Below are positions 40,317 through 49,262 of a stretch of DNA of 64,000 nt, piece by piece (within the stretch, counting starts at the first letter, position 1; every line of letters starts with the position of its first letter). The position numbers and the translations under genes are program-made. Origin of the DNA: Burkholderiales bacterium Ga0074133 (lineage in GTDB: Bacteria > Pseudomonadota > Gammaproteobacteria > Burkholderiales > Burkholderiaceae_C); assembly GCA_001464865.1 (NCBI GenBank), contig LNEG01000009.1:86526-150525 (forward strand). Reading direction: 5' to 3'. A model generated the notes under the pieces. That model was not told the origin of the DNA. It saw only the letters and a program-made list of their open reading frames with translations, and did not search any database.

Positions 40317-41660
40317 TCAGCGGCGCGGACGTGAGGAGGCTGGCGCGGCAGAGCCTTGGAGCTCAGGCTCTGGCTCTTCGTCTGCGGGAGCCTGCATGTC
40401 GTCACCCCCAAACATGTCGGCAACACCCTGTGCGGCCGCGAAGAAATTGCCGCGTTGTGCTCCGCCGGTGCGCGCGGCGCCGGCGGCTGGGGCAGATGAA
40501 GACGTACGCGCAGGAGCAGGAGGCGCGCTTGCTGCAGCTTTGTTGGCCGATCCGGCAATCGATGCAAGGGCTGATTCGGCAGCCGATTGCGCGGGTCGAG
40601 CAGCTGGCTGCTTCGCGCCAGGTTTGACGTCCTGGCCCTGGGCTTGGCGCCGCGCAAGTTCTTCGGTCACCTCGTTCTGCAACTGCTCACGCAGGTTCGT
40701 GCCCACCAACCACTTCAAGTAGTCGCCCGGCACCTCGGTCAGGGCAACGCCCTTGTGGGCGCCGAATGGCATGCGCGGTGTGTACTGCGCAGCGGAACCA
40801 GCCTGAGTGGATGCGCCTGCAGCACCGGGGCCGCCGGCGCGGCGCTCGATCTCACCGAGCATCGTGCCCTTCATGTCGCGGTCGAGGTTGGTCATGTTCT
40901 TGAGCGCCCAATCGAAGTAGTCGCCCGGAATCTCTTCCATCTTCTTGCCCGCGTGCTTGCCAAAGGGCATGGTCTCCACCAGGATGGGCTTCTGTGACAG
41001 GTCACGCATGTCGGCGATGGATTTCACACCCCGGCCTTTGGCCAGGGCCAGCACGTGGCCCAGGTTCTCCACGGTGACATGTACATCGTCCATGGCGCGA
41101 TGGGTGCCCAGACCTTCGCTCATGGGGTTGGTCTTGAGCCAGTAGCGCAGCACCTGGTTGCCGAAGGCCGGCGCCAGCGGCATCAGATGGCGAGCCGCGC
41201 GGTAGGTGCACAGCCACTGGGTTGGGTCCACATCAACGCCCATGGCGCGGTCGACGAAGGTGGCATCCAGATCGGCGTTGTGAGCCACAGGGATGGCTCC
41301 ATCGAGCATGCGATGCAGGTCTTCCGACAGCTCTTCGATCGTTGGCGCATCGGCCACGTCTTCATCGGTGATGTGGTGCACCGCCATGGCCGTCGGCGGA
41401 ATGGGAAAGCCCGGATTCACCAGGCTGGAGAAGCGCTCGTAGACACCGCCGCGGCGGCGTGTGATGCCGATCTCCACAATCCGGTCGACCTCAGCGTCCA
41501 GGCCAGTGGTCTCAACGTCGATGACGGCGAAGTCACCTTCAATGCCCAGGCCTTCAATGTCGATGTTCCCCGTCGCTGGGGGTTCTGCGATGACCAGGTG
41601 ATCGGCGCGCGCGGGTGAAGCTGTGCCGGAATTCGTTGCTTCTGGGGTTGATGTGGTCAT
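40317..41660 (-). CDS. DnaQ-like exonuclease with two DUF3820 repeats
   Basis: 447 residues. N-terminal 3'-5' exonuclease: FAVIDVETTGLD (D48, E50), VAHNADLDATFVDRA, and GTHRAMDDVHVT. Next, two copies of a DUF3820-type unit: MPFGKHAGKKMEEIPGDYFDW at about 232-252 and MPFGAHKGVALTEVPGDYLKW at about 300-320. The final 110 residues are Ala/Pro/Ser-rich disordered sequence. DnaQ-family proofreaders and RNases share these motifs; the exonuclease probably acts on DNA in the element's replication or repair. It sits 75 nt upstream of topB. Confidence 0.88.
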   Translation of the reverse strand: MTTSTPEATNSGTASPARADHLVIAEPPATGNIDIEGLGIEGDFAVIDVETTGLDAEVDRIVEIGITRRRGGVYERFSSLVNPGFPIPPTAMAVHHITDEDVADAPTIEELSEDLHRMLDGAIPVAHNADLDATFVDRAMGVDVDPTQWLCTYRAARHLMPLAPAFGNQVLRYWLKTNPMSEGLGTHRAMDDVHVTVENLGHVLALAKGRGVKSIADMRDLSQKPILVETMPFGKHAGKKMEEIPGDYFDWALKNMTNLDRDMKGTMLGEIERRAGGPGAAGASTQAGSAAQYTPRMPFGAHKGVALTEVPGDYLKWLVGTNLREQLQNEVTEELARRQAQGQDVKPGAKQPAARPAQSAAESALASIAGSANKAAASAPPAPARTSSSAPAAGAARTGGAQRGNFFAAAQGVADMFGGDDMQAPADEEPEPELQGSAAPASSRPRR

Positions 41661-41699
41661 GAGGAGCTTCCTTTGAAGTCAGGTTCAGCCGGCCTGAAT

Positions 41700-42398
41700 T
41701 CAGGCCGACAGGGAAAGGGGTTGGGGAGGCTCGTTGGCAGCCGGCGCCGAGCGATCGGAAGCCATCAACAAGGGCTGCACCGGTTGGGCCGGAAGATCTG
41801 ATGGGTTGGGCGCAGCCGCTGCAGCTCCAAGGTGGAGAACGCGGTAGAGTTCGCGGCGCTCATCAAAGCTCATGCCATCGAGCTCACCCAGGATCCTGTT
41901 GGCAGACCGAGACAGAGGAGGGCGGCCGGGGGATTGGCTGACTTCACCAACTTCGCCTGCAAGGGGGAACCTCTCCTCGATCGCATGCCGCGCCTCGGCC
42001 GCCGGCAAGGAGCCCAGCAGGTCGACAATTTCCCGAACGTTTTCAAGGGTCAGGCGCGGGATGCACGCAGTGAGCAGGCGCATGCTGGCCATGGCGATGC
42101 TCCTGGGCTCGATGTTGTGTTCGATCAGGTAGGCGCGCGCGACGGCCATGTACTGGACGGCCGACTTGGGCTCCAGGCCCTCTTCGATCATGAATCGGTG
42201 AAAACTCATGGAACCACTGCGACCGCGCCATGCGCCGCTGTCCTTCAACTGAGCCAGATGGAACCCGATGGAGAGGCGAGAGAGGCCGATGCGCATGCGG
42301 TTGGCATGGAGCATCCGATAGGAGTCCTCAGCAACGTCGTTGCGCTGGTGGGCACACGCCATGCGTGCTGCCTGTGCTTCGTGCCAACTGAAATCCAC
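41700..42398 (-). CDS. Hypothetical protein, possible DNA-binding helical domain
   Basis: 232 residues. The region about 60-100 (GSMSFHRFMIEEGLEPKSAVQYMAVARAYLIEHNIEP) looks like the helix arrangement seen in phage and plasmid proteins of the type W..F....G.....A..Y...AR. The C-terminal 60 residues are disordered Ala/Pro/Ser. No catalytic motif. It is 21 nt downstream of the next gene in the operon (42420-43310), within the operon controlled by operator K. Confidence 0.7.
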   Translation of the reverse strand: MDFSWHEAQAARMACAHQRNDVAEDSYRMLHANRMRIGLSRLSIGFHLAQLKDSGAWRGRSGSMSFHRFMIEEGLEPKSAVQYMAVARAYLIEHNIEPRSIAMASMRLLTACIPRLTLENVREIVDLLGSLPAAEARHAIEERFPLAGEVGEVSQSPGRPPLSRSANRILGELDGMSFDERRELYRVLHLGAAAAAPNPSDLPAQPVQPLLMASDRSAPAANEPPQPLSLSA

Positions 42399-42419
42399 GG
42401 GGCTTGTCCGGTGCCTGGG

Positions 42420-43310
42420 TCAGGAATCGGTGCCAACCAGGCGCAATTCAACGCCAGCCGATCGAGGGGCTTCGTCAGCGTGAGGTGCGACGTCGGCAGG
42501 CAGATGACTGGCTTGCTCGAGTGCCTCGGACGGTGCCGGCGACAAAGAGGGCATGCCCTCGGACTCCAGCCCGGCATGCAGCGTGAAGTTGAATTCGGGT
42601 GCCTGCTCGGTCGCGGATTCATCCTGCGGAGCATCAGCCGTCACACCCGAATCCAGTGGGCCGCTTTCACCGCCATGCGCGTCGCCACCTTCAGACGTCT
42701 GAATTTGGCTCAAATAGTCCTTATCAGCCCTTAGCGAGATCGAATCCGTGGGCGCGGTGACGTTGTCCACCGGCATGGTGGAGAGAGCAATGGGGGCATC
42801 CTCGCCGGCCGTGAGGCGGTCAAACACCGGGAACAGGTCCCGCTCTTCAGCTTTGAAGCGCTCTTTGATCCGTGCAAACACCGCGCCGGCTTTGTTGGAG
42901 AAGTCGGTCATATGCGCCAGGATCTGGCTCGGGGCACCGAAGCTGATGAGAAGCTTCTCGAACTCGGTGATGGCGGAGGCTGCCTCACGCTCGAACTGCT
43001 CGGCCGCCAGGCGCTGGCGCGGGTCGGAGGCGAGGACCTTGTGCATGAGACTGGACTCCAGCACCTGGTGCGTCTCAAGCATGCAGCGCAGGGTTGTCAT
43101 GGAGTTGGCCACATCAAGCGCGCGCTCGGCCATCTCCTCATGGGAGCCGCCGGCGTAGGAGTGGGAGTCAAACACGATGGCGTCCATGCAGCGCGCAAGC
43201 AATGCGTGCTGAACTCGGAAGACGTGAGATGAACCCGGGGCTGCGGCAAAGCGCGCGAGCGAAACGGGGCCAAAGCCGTCGGAGAACTGGGCGGAGTTGA
43301 TAGTGTTCAT
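42420..43310 (-). CDS. Hypothetical protein, helical N-terminal domain, possible HHE-like
   Basis: 296 residues from ATG at 43310. Residues about 30-160 are helices with H/E spacing (THQVLESSLMHKVL, then KERFKAEERDLFPVFDRL), which recall hemerythrin/HHE proteins, but the His ligands are incomplete, so metal binding is doubtful. The last 120 residues are acidic and disordered. ATG is only 2 nt beyond operator K, leaving no room for a ribosome site, so the mRNA may be leaderless. Function not recognised. Confidence 0.65.
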   Translation of the reverse strand: MNTINSAQFSDGFGPVSLARFAAAPGSSHVFRVQHALLARCMDAIVFDSHSYAGGSHEEMAERALDVANSMTTLRCMLETHQVLESSLMHKVLASDPRQRLAAEQFEREAASAITEFEKLLISFGAPSQILAHMTDFSNKAGAVFARIKERFKAEERDLFPVFDRLTAGEDAPIALSTMPVDNVTAPTDSISLRADKDYLSQIQTSEGGDAHGGESGPLDSGVTADAPQDESATEQAPEFNFTLHAGLESEGMPSLSPAPSEALEQASHLPADVAPHADEAPRSAGVELRLVGTDS

Positions 43311-43312
43311 GT

Positions 43313-43334
43313 GTGTTTGAAATATATCTTATGC
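43313..43334. promoter_or_regulatory. Operator K of the 22-bp family
   Basis: On the minus strand GCATAAGATATATTTCA followed by the arm AACAC; one arm is imperfect. The ATG of 42420-43310 begins 2 nt past the site. If the TATATT inside the element is the -10 box, transcription would start almost at the ATG. Confidence 0.55.
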
Positions 43335-43350
43335 AATCGATGGCGACAAC

Positions 43351-44247
43351 TCAGGCCCGGCGTGGTGCGGCTGCGCGCGCCTGACGTGCGCGGATGGCGC
43401 TGAGGCGGTCGCTGGCCTGGGTGCTGGGAACAGATGCAGCAAGTTCAGGCGTCGCATCATCATTTGCAGGCTGGACAGAAGAGCGGGGGTTGAACTGCTT
43501 GCCGGAGGTGTCGACGAAGATCGCTCGCATGCCACGCACCGACATGCCGGAGTGCTGAGCGCACTCGGCTCGGGTGGAAACATCGATGTTGCAGCCCCGC
43601 AGACCCAGGGCGGTGCGCGCGCCCACGTCGCCACCGTTCCAGAAAGTAATCATCTCGGCATCAAGCACCACGTGCGCAGCCGGCAGACGGTCGAGCAGTG
43701 CTTTGGCGGCGCGCAGGTAGGAGGTTGGGTCATCGGCTTCACGGGCTGCGATGAAAAGGTTGACTGCACCTGAGTCCGCGAAGATCTTGTGGACGCCGTG
43801 AAGGTCGATGCCTTCCCAAAGCGCCTTGGAGATACGCTCGGTCAGCTCTGGGCTGCGGGTAGCGAGGTGCCACGGCATGCCACTGAGGTAGGACGCCTGG
43901 CTCAGCGCCGCAAGCTTTGCGGAATTCAGCAGGCGCGAGATGTCGGTTCGAACCAGCGGGTCGCCCGCCTCGAGCTTGCGGGTGATGCTGTCCACGAAAG
44001 CCTCGGCCAACTCCTCGGTCAGGATCGGCTCCACCACTGCGCGAATGGGCTCGGGCAGGTTGTTCAGGGCCGTGACGGTCTCACCCAAGTGCTCAGTTTT
44101 GAGCGCATCAGCCGTCGTGTCAGCCACAAGCCCTTCAAAAATCGCCAGCGCCTCGGCCCTGTGGTCCGCGCTGGAGGCCGCTTGCACCGGCTTGCCCCCT
44201 GCCTCCAGCTCGTTGAACATGTCTTTGGGCGTCGCGTTGTGGTTCAT
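43351..44247 (-). CDS. Hypothetical protein
   Basis: 298 residues. Mostly helical; contains ILTEELAEAFVDSITRKLEAG and the phrase AAHVVLDAEMITFWNGGDVG near 190-210. The C-terminus (about 250-298) is Ala/Arg/Ser-rich. No catalytic motif. Downstream neighbour is separated only by the operator K region; upstream neighbour ends 24 nt before it starts, so it probably shares the operator G transcript with 44272-44823. Confidence 0.7.
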   Translation of the reverse strand: MNHNATPKDMFNELEAGGKPVQAASSADHRAEALAIFEGLVADTTADALKTEHLGETVTALNNLPEPIRAVVEPILTEELAEAFVDSITRKLEAGDPLVRTDISRLLNSAKLAALSQASYLSGMPWHLATRSPELTERISKALWEGIDLHGVHKIFADSGAVNLFIAAREADDPTSYLRAAKALLDRLPAAHVVLDAEMITFWNGGDVGARTALGLRGCNIDVSTRAECAQHSGMSVRGMRAIFVDTSGKQFNPRSSVQPANDDATPELAASVPSTQASDRLSAIRARQARAAAPRRA

Positions 44248-44271
44248 GTTGAGCCGATCAGAAGAGGTTTC

Positions 44272-44823
44272 TCAGCAGACGCCGAGGTGGATGAGTTTTT
44301 CGGGCTGGTAGCGGTACATGCCGCTGCCGCCCAAGACAAGCGCCTGAAGAAGGTCGCTCGTTCCGCGGCTTGACCTGCCCGCCGAGGCGGACAGCTCACG
44401 CACCGCTTCGGAGGAGGTCATGTCCGCTTCGAAGCACATCACCAGGCAGTCCGCCAAGAGGCAGACATGGCGAGGGGAGAGATACCGAAACGCGAAATCC
44501 AGCACGCAGCGAAAGCGCAGGTCGATGGAGCTTGCGATGGCGTGCGCCTGCATCGAGGCATCTTCGTTTTCCATGATGCTGGCGACGTCGCGGCGCCATT
44601 CATCGCGGGTGGCCCTTGCGAGGCACATGATCAGGTGATCCCGGAAGGGGCCACTGGCCTCCCATGCGCGAGCGAACATGGCGGGGTCTACTGCCGTGGA
44701 TCCGTCGCCGGCCTTTGTCGCTGCAAGGCATTCCTTGCCGACAATCAGTGCGATGACGGCGTTGAACTCACGCACGCCGTTGCCCACCTGGCGGGAGTAA
44801 TCGAGGACTCGTTGATCTGGCAT
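44272..44823 (-). CDS. Hypothetical protein
   Basis: 183 residues from ATG at 44823; the open frame upstream would run through operator G and the primase gene, so the internal start is preferred. Helical, soluble, with Cys scattered (FRCVLDF, VCLLADCLVMCFE). No family recognised. It lies 25 bp from operator G and precedes 43351-44247. Confidence 0.7.
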   Translation of the reverse strand: MPDQRVLDYSRQVGNGVREFNAVIALIVGKECLAATKAGDGSTAVDPAMFARAWEASGPFRDHLIMCLARATRDEWRRDVASIMENEDASMQAHAIASSIDLRFRCVLDFAFRYLSPRHVCLLADCLVMCFEADMTSSEAVRELSASAGRSSRGTSDLLQALVLGGSGMYRYQPEKLIHLGVC

Positions 44824-44847
44824 GAGCTTGAATGTGAGTGCTGTATG

Positions 44848-44869
44848 ATGTAAAGTATATCTCATACGC
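44848..44869. promoter_or_regulatory. Operator G of the 22-bp family, divergent
   Basis: On the minus strand GCGTATGAGATATACTT then TACAT, an almost consensus site. It lies between 44823 (minus, 25 bp away) and the primase start at 44899 (plus, 30 bp away), so one bound regulator could control both directions. Confidence 0.7.
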
Positions 44870-44898
44870 ACGCACGTGCCCCGAATAGATTGAGCCCC

Positions 44899-46353
44899 AT
44901 GAGCGAGTCCACAGCCCAGCGCACCCCCACCAGCATCCATGTGAGCGCTTCTCAGCGCAATGACCTCGGGCCCACCCTCGTTGACCGCATCAAGCAGGCG
45001 CTCCCGCTGGCACAGTTCGTGTCCCAGCACACGGAGCTGAAGCCTGCCGGGAAGGGGGAAATGGTCGGCTGCTGCATGCTGCACGAAGAGAAGACCGCCT
45101 CGTTCCACGTCAACACCGAAAAGAACATCTACCACTGCAAGGGGTGCGGTGCCGCCGGCAACGTGATCCAACTCTTTGCAGCGCTCAACGATTTGTCGGC
45201 CACCGATGCGAAGATCGCCTTGGGCAAGCAATTGGGCGTTTACAAGGAGCGCGCGCTCGACACCGGCGAGGCCCTCCTGTCCAACGCCACACGCCTGTAC
45301 ATGGAGCAGCTTGGGCGCAAGCCCAACGCCATGGCCTACCTGGAGTCCCGCGGCCTGCAGCGCGCGACCATGGAGAAGTTCGGCGTGGGCTTTTGCTGGG
45401 GACGTGAGTACATGGACCTCAAGCCCGATCAGCAGGCCTTGGCCCAGAGTGCCGGGCTCATGCGCGAGGAAACCAAGAAAAGCTGGCTTGCCGGCCGCAT
45501 CACCTTCCCCGTCCGCGACAAAAATGGACGCGTGGTGGGTTTTGGCGGGCGCCTGGTTCCCTCCGATGACTACGTGCCGCATGGCCCGAAGTACATGAAC
45601 ACCCCGGAGACCGCCTACTTCAAGAAGTCCGAGCTCCTCTACGGGCTTTACGAAGCCAGCATGGGGATTGGCCGGGCGGGCCGCGCAATCGTGGTCGAAG
45701 GCTACATGGATGTGCTGATGCAGCACCAGCATGGCGTCGACAACGTGGTGGCCGTCATGGGCGCCCAGGCCTCAGAAAACGCTTTCAAGCAGCTCTGGCA
45801 GGTCACCAAGAACGTTGTCTTCTGCCTGGATCCCGACGCCGCCGGTGAAAAGGGCGCCCTGCGCTCGGTAATGGCCGCGGCACCCACCATGACCGATGGG
45901 TGCACCATCAGCATTGCCACCATGCCCGCCGGCGTGGACCCGGACGAATTCACTCTGGAGCACGGTGCGGAGGCCTTCAAGGCACTCTGCGACCAGGGCG
46001 TTCCGCTGGCCAAGTACCTCATGGCCTCCCGGATCGACCAGTTTGACCTTTCGGCCGCAGAGGGCCGTGCCGGGCTGATCATGGCCGCACGCGAGATCGG
46101 CGCCACCTTCAGCAGCGCACCCTTGGTGGCGGAGCAGCTCGAGGAGGAAGCCCGTGCCGTGTGTGCTGCCGCCCTGGTGGAGTCGGTGCTTCGCAAGATG
46201 GAGCTTCCCAAGTACCTGGATCAGCGCGAGGTGGAAATGGCTGCTCAGATGCTCACACGCCTGATCCCTGACGTTCCTCGGCAATCTGGGCGGGATCGGA
46301 TCGCTCAGATCCGCAAGCAGGCCCTGGAGCGCCGCTCAGCGTCCCCGCGGTAA
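44899..46353 (+). CDS. DnaG-like DNA primase
   Basis: 484 residues from ATG at 44899 (a TTG 9 nt earlier is possible). Zinc ribbon C59-x2-H62 and C80-x2-C83 in CCMLHEEKTASF and YHCKGCGAAGN, like DnaG. Toprim core: AIVVEGYMDVLMQHQHGVDNVV and VFCLDPDAAGEKGALRS. The C-terminus does not show the canonical DnaB-binding P16 domain and is shorter than chromosomal DnaG (about 580). It initiates lagging-strand synthesis on the element or on the transferred strand. Two small genes follow in the same direction. Confidence 0.92.
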   Translation: MSESTAQRTPTSIHVSASQRNDLGPTLVDRIKQALPLAQFVSQHTELKPAGKGEMVGCCMLHEEKTASFHVNTEKNIYHCKGCGAAGNVIQLFAALNDLSATDAKIALGKQLGVYKERALDTGEALLSNATRLYMEQLGRKPNAMAYLESRGLQRATMEKFGVGFCWGREYMDLKPDQQALAQSAGLMREETKKSWLAGRITFPVRDKNGRVVGFGGRLVPSDDYVPHGPKYMNTPETAYFKKSELLYGLYEASMGIGRAGRAIVVEGYMDVLMQHQHGVDNVVAVMGAQASENAFKQLWQVTKNVVFCLDPDAAGEKGALRSVMAAAPTMTDGCTISIATMPAGVDPDEFTLEHGAEAFKALCDQGVPLAKYLMASRIDQFDLSAAEGRAGLIMAAREIGATFSSAPLVAEQLEEEARAVCAAALVESVLRKMELPKYLDQREVEMAAQMLTRLIPDVPRQSGRDRIAQIRKQALERRSASPR

Positions 46354-46410
46354 AAAGTCGACTTTCGGTCCGAAAATCACCCGTCAACCCGAATCATCCA
46401 GAGGAAGTCC

Positions 46411-46785
46411 ATGTTCGGTTCAAAAACGCTCCAGGCCATTGCAATGCAGGAGGTGGTCAACGACTCGCACTCCCGCCAGGGGGAGGTCATTGATGATCTT
46501 CGCAAGCGGCTTTTTGAAGCCAACAAGACCAAGGTATTCCGCCGATCGGCCAAGGAAGCGTTGGGGCAGCTGGTTGGCGAGATCATCGATGAGGTGGACG
46601 GCCGCAAGCCTATACGGCTGAGCGATCCCAACAATACCGAGCTCCGCAACTCCTTCTACGTTGACACCATGGCCGAAAAGGTCAAAAAGCACGCTGCAGG
46701 GCTGCCGCCGGCGCCGGACGGATCGCGCATCGCCATGGACAAAGAAACCATCGCCGACTTCAAGGCCAAGCGCCAGATCAAGTGA
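46411..46785 (+). CDS. Small hypothetical protein
   Basis: 124 residues, mostly helical (NKTKVFRRSAKEALGQLVGEI). Contains GRKPIRLSDPNNTELRNSF, a phrase shared with the next gene. Ends in a Lys-rich tail. It is 57 nt after the primase and 7 nt before the next gene, so all three are probably one transcript. Function not recognised. Confidence 0.75.
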   Translation: MFGSKTLQAIAMQEVVNDSHSRQGEVIDDLRKRLFEANKTKVFRRSAKEALGQLVGEIIDEVDGRKPIRLSDPNNTELRNSFYVDTMAEKVKKHAAGLPPAPDGSRIAMDKETIADFKAKRQIK

Positions 46786-46792
46786 GCACATC

Positions 46793-47209
46793 ATGAGTGG
46801 ATTGGACGGATTTACATCGGGTCTTGCCCTGGGCAAGATGCTCACCGACAAGGAGTTCGAAAGAGAGGCCGAAGCGCTTCGTCTTCGGCTGAAGCTGGCG
46901 CAGGAGGGCGCCGCGGTCGAACACCCTGCCCACCTGGGAATGATCAGTGCGACCAATGCCCTGGTTGAGGAGGTCAAGGCCATTGCCAATGGCACCTTGA
47001 AGCCCAGCGAACGGCGCTTGAGCGACCCCAAGAACACTGTTCACATCCACGGCCACTTCCGCTCGGCAAGCGAGGATGCCGCGCTTCGGCTGAGCGGGGG
47101 CAAGCTCAAGCTTGAGTTCTATGGTGAGCCGTACAACGTGCTGCCACATGCCGTGGCTTCAGACAGCCCCAAGCTCGTTCCTGTTGAGCCCAAGCCCCGG
47201 CCGCGTTGA
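46793..47209 (+). CDS. Small hypothetical protein
   Basis: 138 residues from ATG at 46793; the longer frame at 46661 is inside the previous gene. Region LKPSERRLSDPKNTVHIHGHF resembles the LSDP-N-T motif of its neighbour. N-terminal helix region EFEREAEALRLRLKLAQEG. It ends just before a strong terminator. Function not recognised. Confidence 0.75.
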   Translation: MSGLDGFTSGLALGKMLTDKEFEREAEALRLRLKLAQEGAAVEHPAHLGMISATNALVEEVKAIANGTLKPSERRLSDPKNTVHIHGHFRSASEDAALRLSGGKLKLEFYGEPYNVLPHAVASDSPKLVPVEPKPRPR

Positions 47210-47223
47210 CACTTGAACAGACG

Positions 47224-47255
47224 AAAAAATGGACTCCGAAGAGTCCATTTTTTTT
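47224..47255. terminator. Bidirectional terminator
   Basis: AAAAAATGGACTC-CGAA-GAGTCCATTTTTTTT: 13-bp stem with A-run and T-run. It separates the convergent primase operon and the 47285-47935 gene. Confidence 0.92.
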
Positions 47256-47284
47256 GGGCAGCGCCGACAAGCCGGCTGCTGGGG

Positions 47285-47935
47285 TCAGAAGGGCTTGGGC
47301 GGCTTCATCAGGGATGCACGTGGTGCAGCAACCTGTGCCTTCGATGCTTCTGCCACGCGCTCGAGAAAGGCATCGGCCACTTGGGCTGGCGCCGGTGGTT
47401 GGATGACCTTCAGAGCAGCTGTGGGCGAGACGGCACCTTTGGCCGCCAGAATCACGATCTGCGAATCCTGCTTGCTCACCGAACTCAACACCAGGCGGTT
47501 GCCGTCGATGGCCGCAGCGCGAAGACCTGCGACGCCGTTGAGCAGAGGGCGCTCGGCCGCAGTTTTCGAGATCGTATTCAGGCGTTTCATGACCTCCGAA
47601 CCGATGGGGTGCTGGATGTCGGGGAAGTACACCTCGCCGCGGATACCTTGGCGGCGAACGCTTTCAGCGATCTCGCTCGGTGCACGCATGAAACCGGCAC
47701 CCGGATTTTTTTCGAAGACCAGGCCAAAGCTGGCCATCAGCATCTGATCGCGCGCGGTGATGCCCTGGACTTTAACGCCGACCTTGGCGTCCACGAATGC
47801 CTTCAGCTCACGCTTTGCGGCACCCAGGCGCTTGGCCCAGTTCTCCAGGTTGCTGGCGAAGGCTTCAGCGATCTGCTGAGTGGCCTGGTCCAAAGGCGCG
47901 AAGGCGAGAGCTTGTTGGGTTTTGACGAATTGCAT
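47285..47935 (-). CDS. Hypothetical protein
   Basis: 216 residues from ATG at 47935, 18 bp below operator L, with GAGG ribosome site. Sequence is soluble alpha/beta: QQIAEAFASNLENWAKRLGA, then VYFPDIQHPIGSEVMKRLNT and NRLVLSSVSKQDSQIVILAAK. Ends in a Pro/Ala-rich tail. Single-gene unit between a terminator and operator L. Family not recognised. Confidence 0.75.
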   Translation of the reverse strand: MQFVKTQQALAFAPLDQATQQIAEAFASNLENWAKRLGAAKRELKAFVDAKVGVKVQGITARDQMLMASFGLVFEKNPGAGFMRAPSEIAESVRRQGIRGEVYFPDIQHPIGSEVMKRLNTISKTAAERPLLNGVAGLRAAAIDGNRLVLSSVSKQDSQIVILAAKGAVSPTAALKVIQPPAPAQVADAFLERVAEASKAQVAAPRASLMKPPKPF

Positions 47936-47952
47936 GTGTGACCTCGTTTCTT

Positions 47953-47974
47953 TTGTATGAGATATTCTATATGA
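47953..47974. promoter_or_regulatory. Operator L of the 22-bp family
   Basis: Left arm TTGTA, core TGAGATATTCTA, right arm TATGA; both arms are imperfect, but the core TGAGATAT matches. It is 18 bp upstream of the start at 47935 on the minus strand. Confidence 0.55.
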
Positions 47975-48001
47975 GACTTCGTTAGCGTGCTGATGATTTC
48001 A

Positions 48002-49237
48002 TCAGGTTGGTTTGGCGCCGTCCAGGTGGCTAAACGCTTTTTTGATGGTGTTCACGATGCGCTCGACCATCGCTGCCATGTTTTTGGCGATCTCGCGGAG
48101 GCGTTCTTGAAGATCCGGGTCAGCGGTCAGGCCTGCGGCTTCAGAGATGTTCTGCTGAGCTTCATCCATGTGCGCCTTGAGCGTGCGTGCGTTGATGCTG
48201 GACTCGCGGCCTTTGGTGATCTCCTCGATCTCGCGCAGCAGCTTTGAGGCCTCGGCTTGAGCGGCCCGGCCGTCACCGCTTTCCCATACAGGCTTGCCGG
48301 CGTTGAAGCGGATCTCGGCGCTCACGTGCTTGAGCTTGAACAGACTGTCGTTCAGCACCCGGTTGTTGTAGTCGCGCACGTCGCCTGCCATGTCTCCATT
48401 GGAGAAGGTTTTGGCAAACTTGTCCTGAATTCCCATGATCAACGAGTCGCCAAGCGTCATCGGGCGGCTGCTCTCCATCATGGATTCCATCTGTTTGACT
48501 CGGTTGGTCATGTTGGAATCGATCATCTGGTGGAGATCACGAATCGGGTAGCCTGCAGCGTTCAAGGCACCCATGAGCTGCCCTGCATTGGTGGAAAAAC
48601 GAACGCGCGCGGCCTCCAGGGCGTCTTTGCGTGCTGCAAGTCCTGTGAGGGTCCGTTCGTTGTTCGGCGTTCCGTCTTCTCGGAACAGAACGCTGTTGAA
48701 CTCCTGGGCTGCATCGTGAAATGCGATGTTCATGTGGTGCTGCAAAGCTTCCGTGACGCCTGCGTGAGGGCACTGGTTCTTGATCAGTTCGTTGAACTGC
48801 TTGGCGAGCTCGGCCATGGGGCCGTGATTGAAGATGATGTTGGAATCGGCCTTGGAGCGCCCGATGTCGGCCTGAACTGCCGCAGCGATCATCTGCAGCG
48901 TGGTTTCATCCATGACTTCACCCTGGACGTCGATGAAATCAGCGTGAGGGCCGCCAATGGACAGCGGCTCGCCTGGGCCGCCAGGTGGTGCCTGGTTGGG
49001 GGCGTCTTCTGCTGCTGCGCCTTGATCGCCCGCACTGTCTTTGGTGGCGGCGTCGGCGTCGGAGTTGGCGCCAGCCGAGGATTTCGGCTCAGCCTCTGCA
49101 CCAGAGGCATTTGCAGATTTCGAGGCGCCATTTGAGGGTGCCCCTGTGCTGTCATCGCTGAACCCGTCATCTCCAGCTCCATTGCCGAAGTCCGGCTCGT
49201 CGCTTGGGGGCTGGAAATCGTCAAAGTCGTTGCTCAT
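48002..49237 (-). CDS. Hypothetical protein with acidic N-terminus
   Basis: 411 residues from ATG at 49237 (MSNDFDDFQPPSDEPDFG). Residues about 1-90 are acidic low-complexity sequence; residues 110-411 are helical with long coiled stretches such as NTIKKAFSHLDGAKPT at the very end and RLREIAKNMAAMVERIVN. No membrane segment. It is the last gene of the operon that begins at icmW. No family is recognised; a cytosolic transfer accessory is possible. Confidence 0.72.
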   Translation of the reverse strand: MSNDFDDFQPPSDEPDFGNGAGDDGFSDDSTGAPSNGASKSANASGAEAEPKSSAGANSDADAATKDSAGDQGAAAEDAPNQAPPGGPGEPLSIGGPHADFIDVQGEVMDETTLQMIAAAVQADIGRSKADSNIIFNHGPMAELAKQFNELIKNQCPHAGVTEALQHHMNIAFHDAAQEFNSVLFREDGTPNNERTLTGLAARKDALEAARVRFSTNAGQLMGALNAAGYPIRDLHQMIDSNMTNRVKQMESMMESSRPMTLGDSLIMGIQDKFAKTFSNGDMAGDVRDYNNRVLNDSLFKLKHVSAEIRFNAGKPVWESGDGRAAQAEASKLLREIEEITKGRESSINARTLKAHMDEAQQNISEAAGLTADPDLQERLREIAKNMAAMVERIVNTIKKAFSHLDGAKPT

Positions 49238-49262
49238 GGGTTTCTCCTGATGGGGTCGGGGG

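Noticed and set aside
44824..45732. Long upstream extension of the 44272-44823 frame
   Set aside because: It would run through operator G and antisense to the primase gene; the internal ATG at 44823 fits the promoter.
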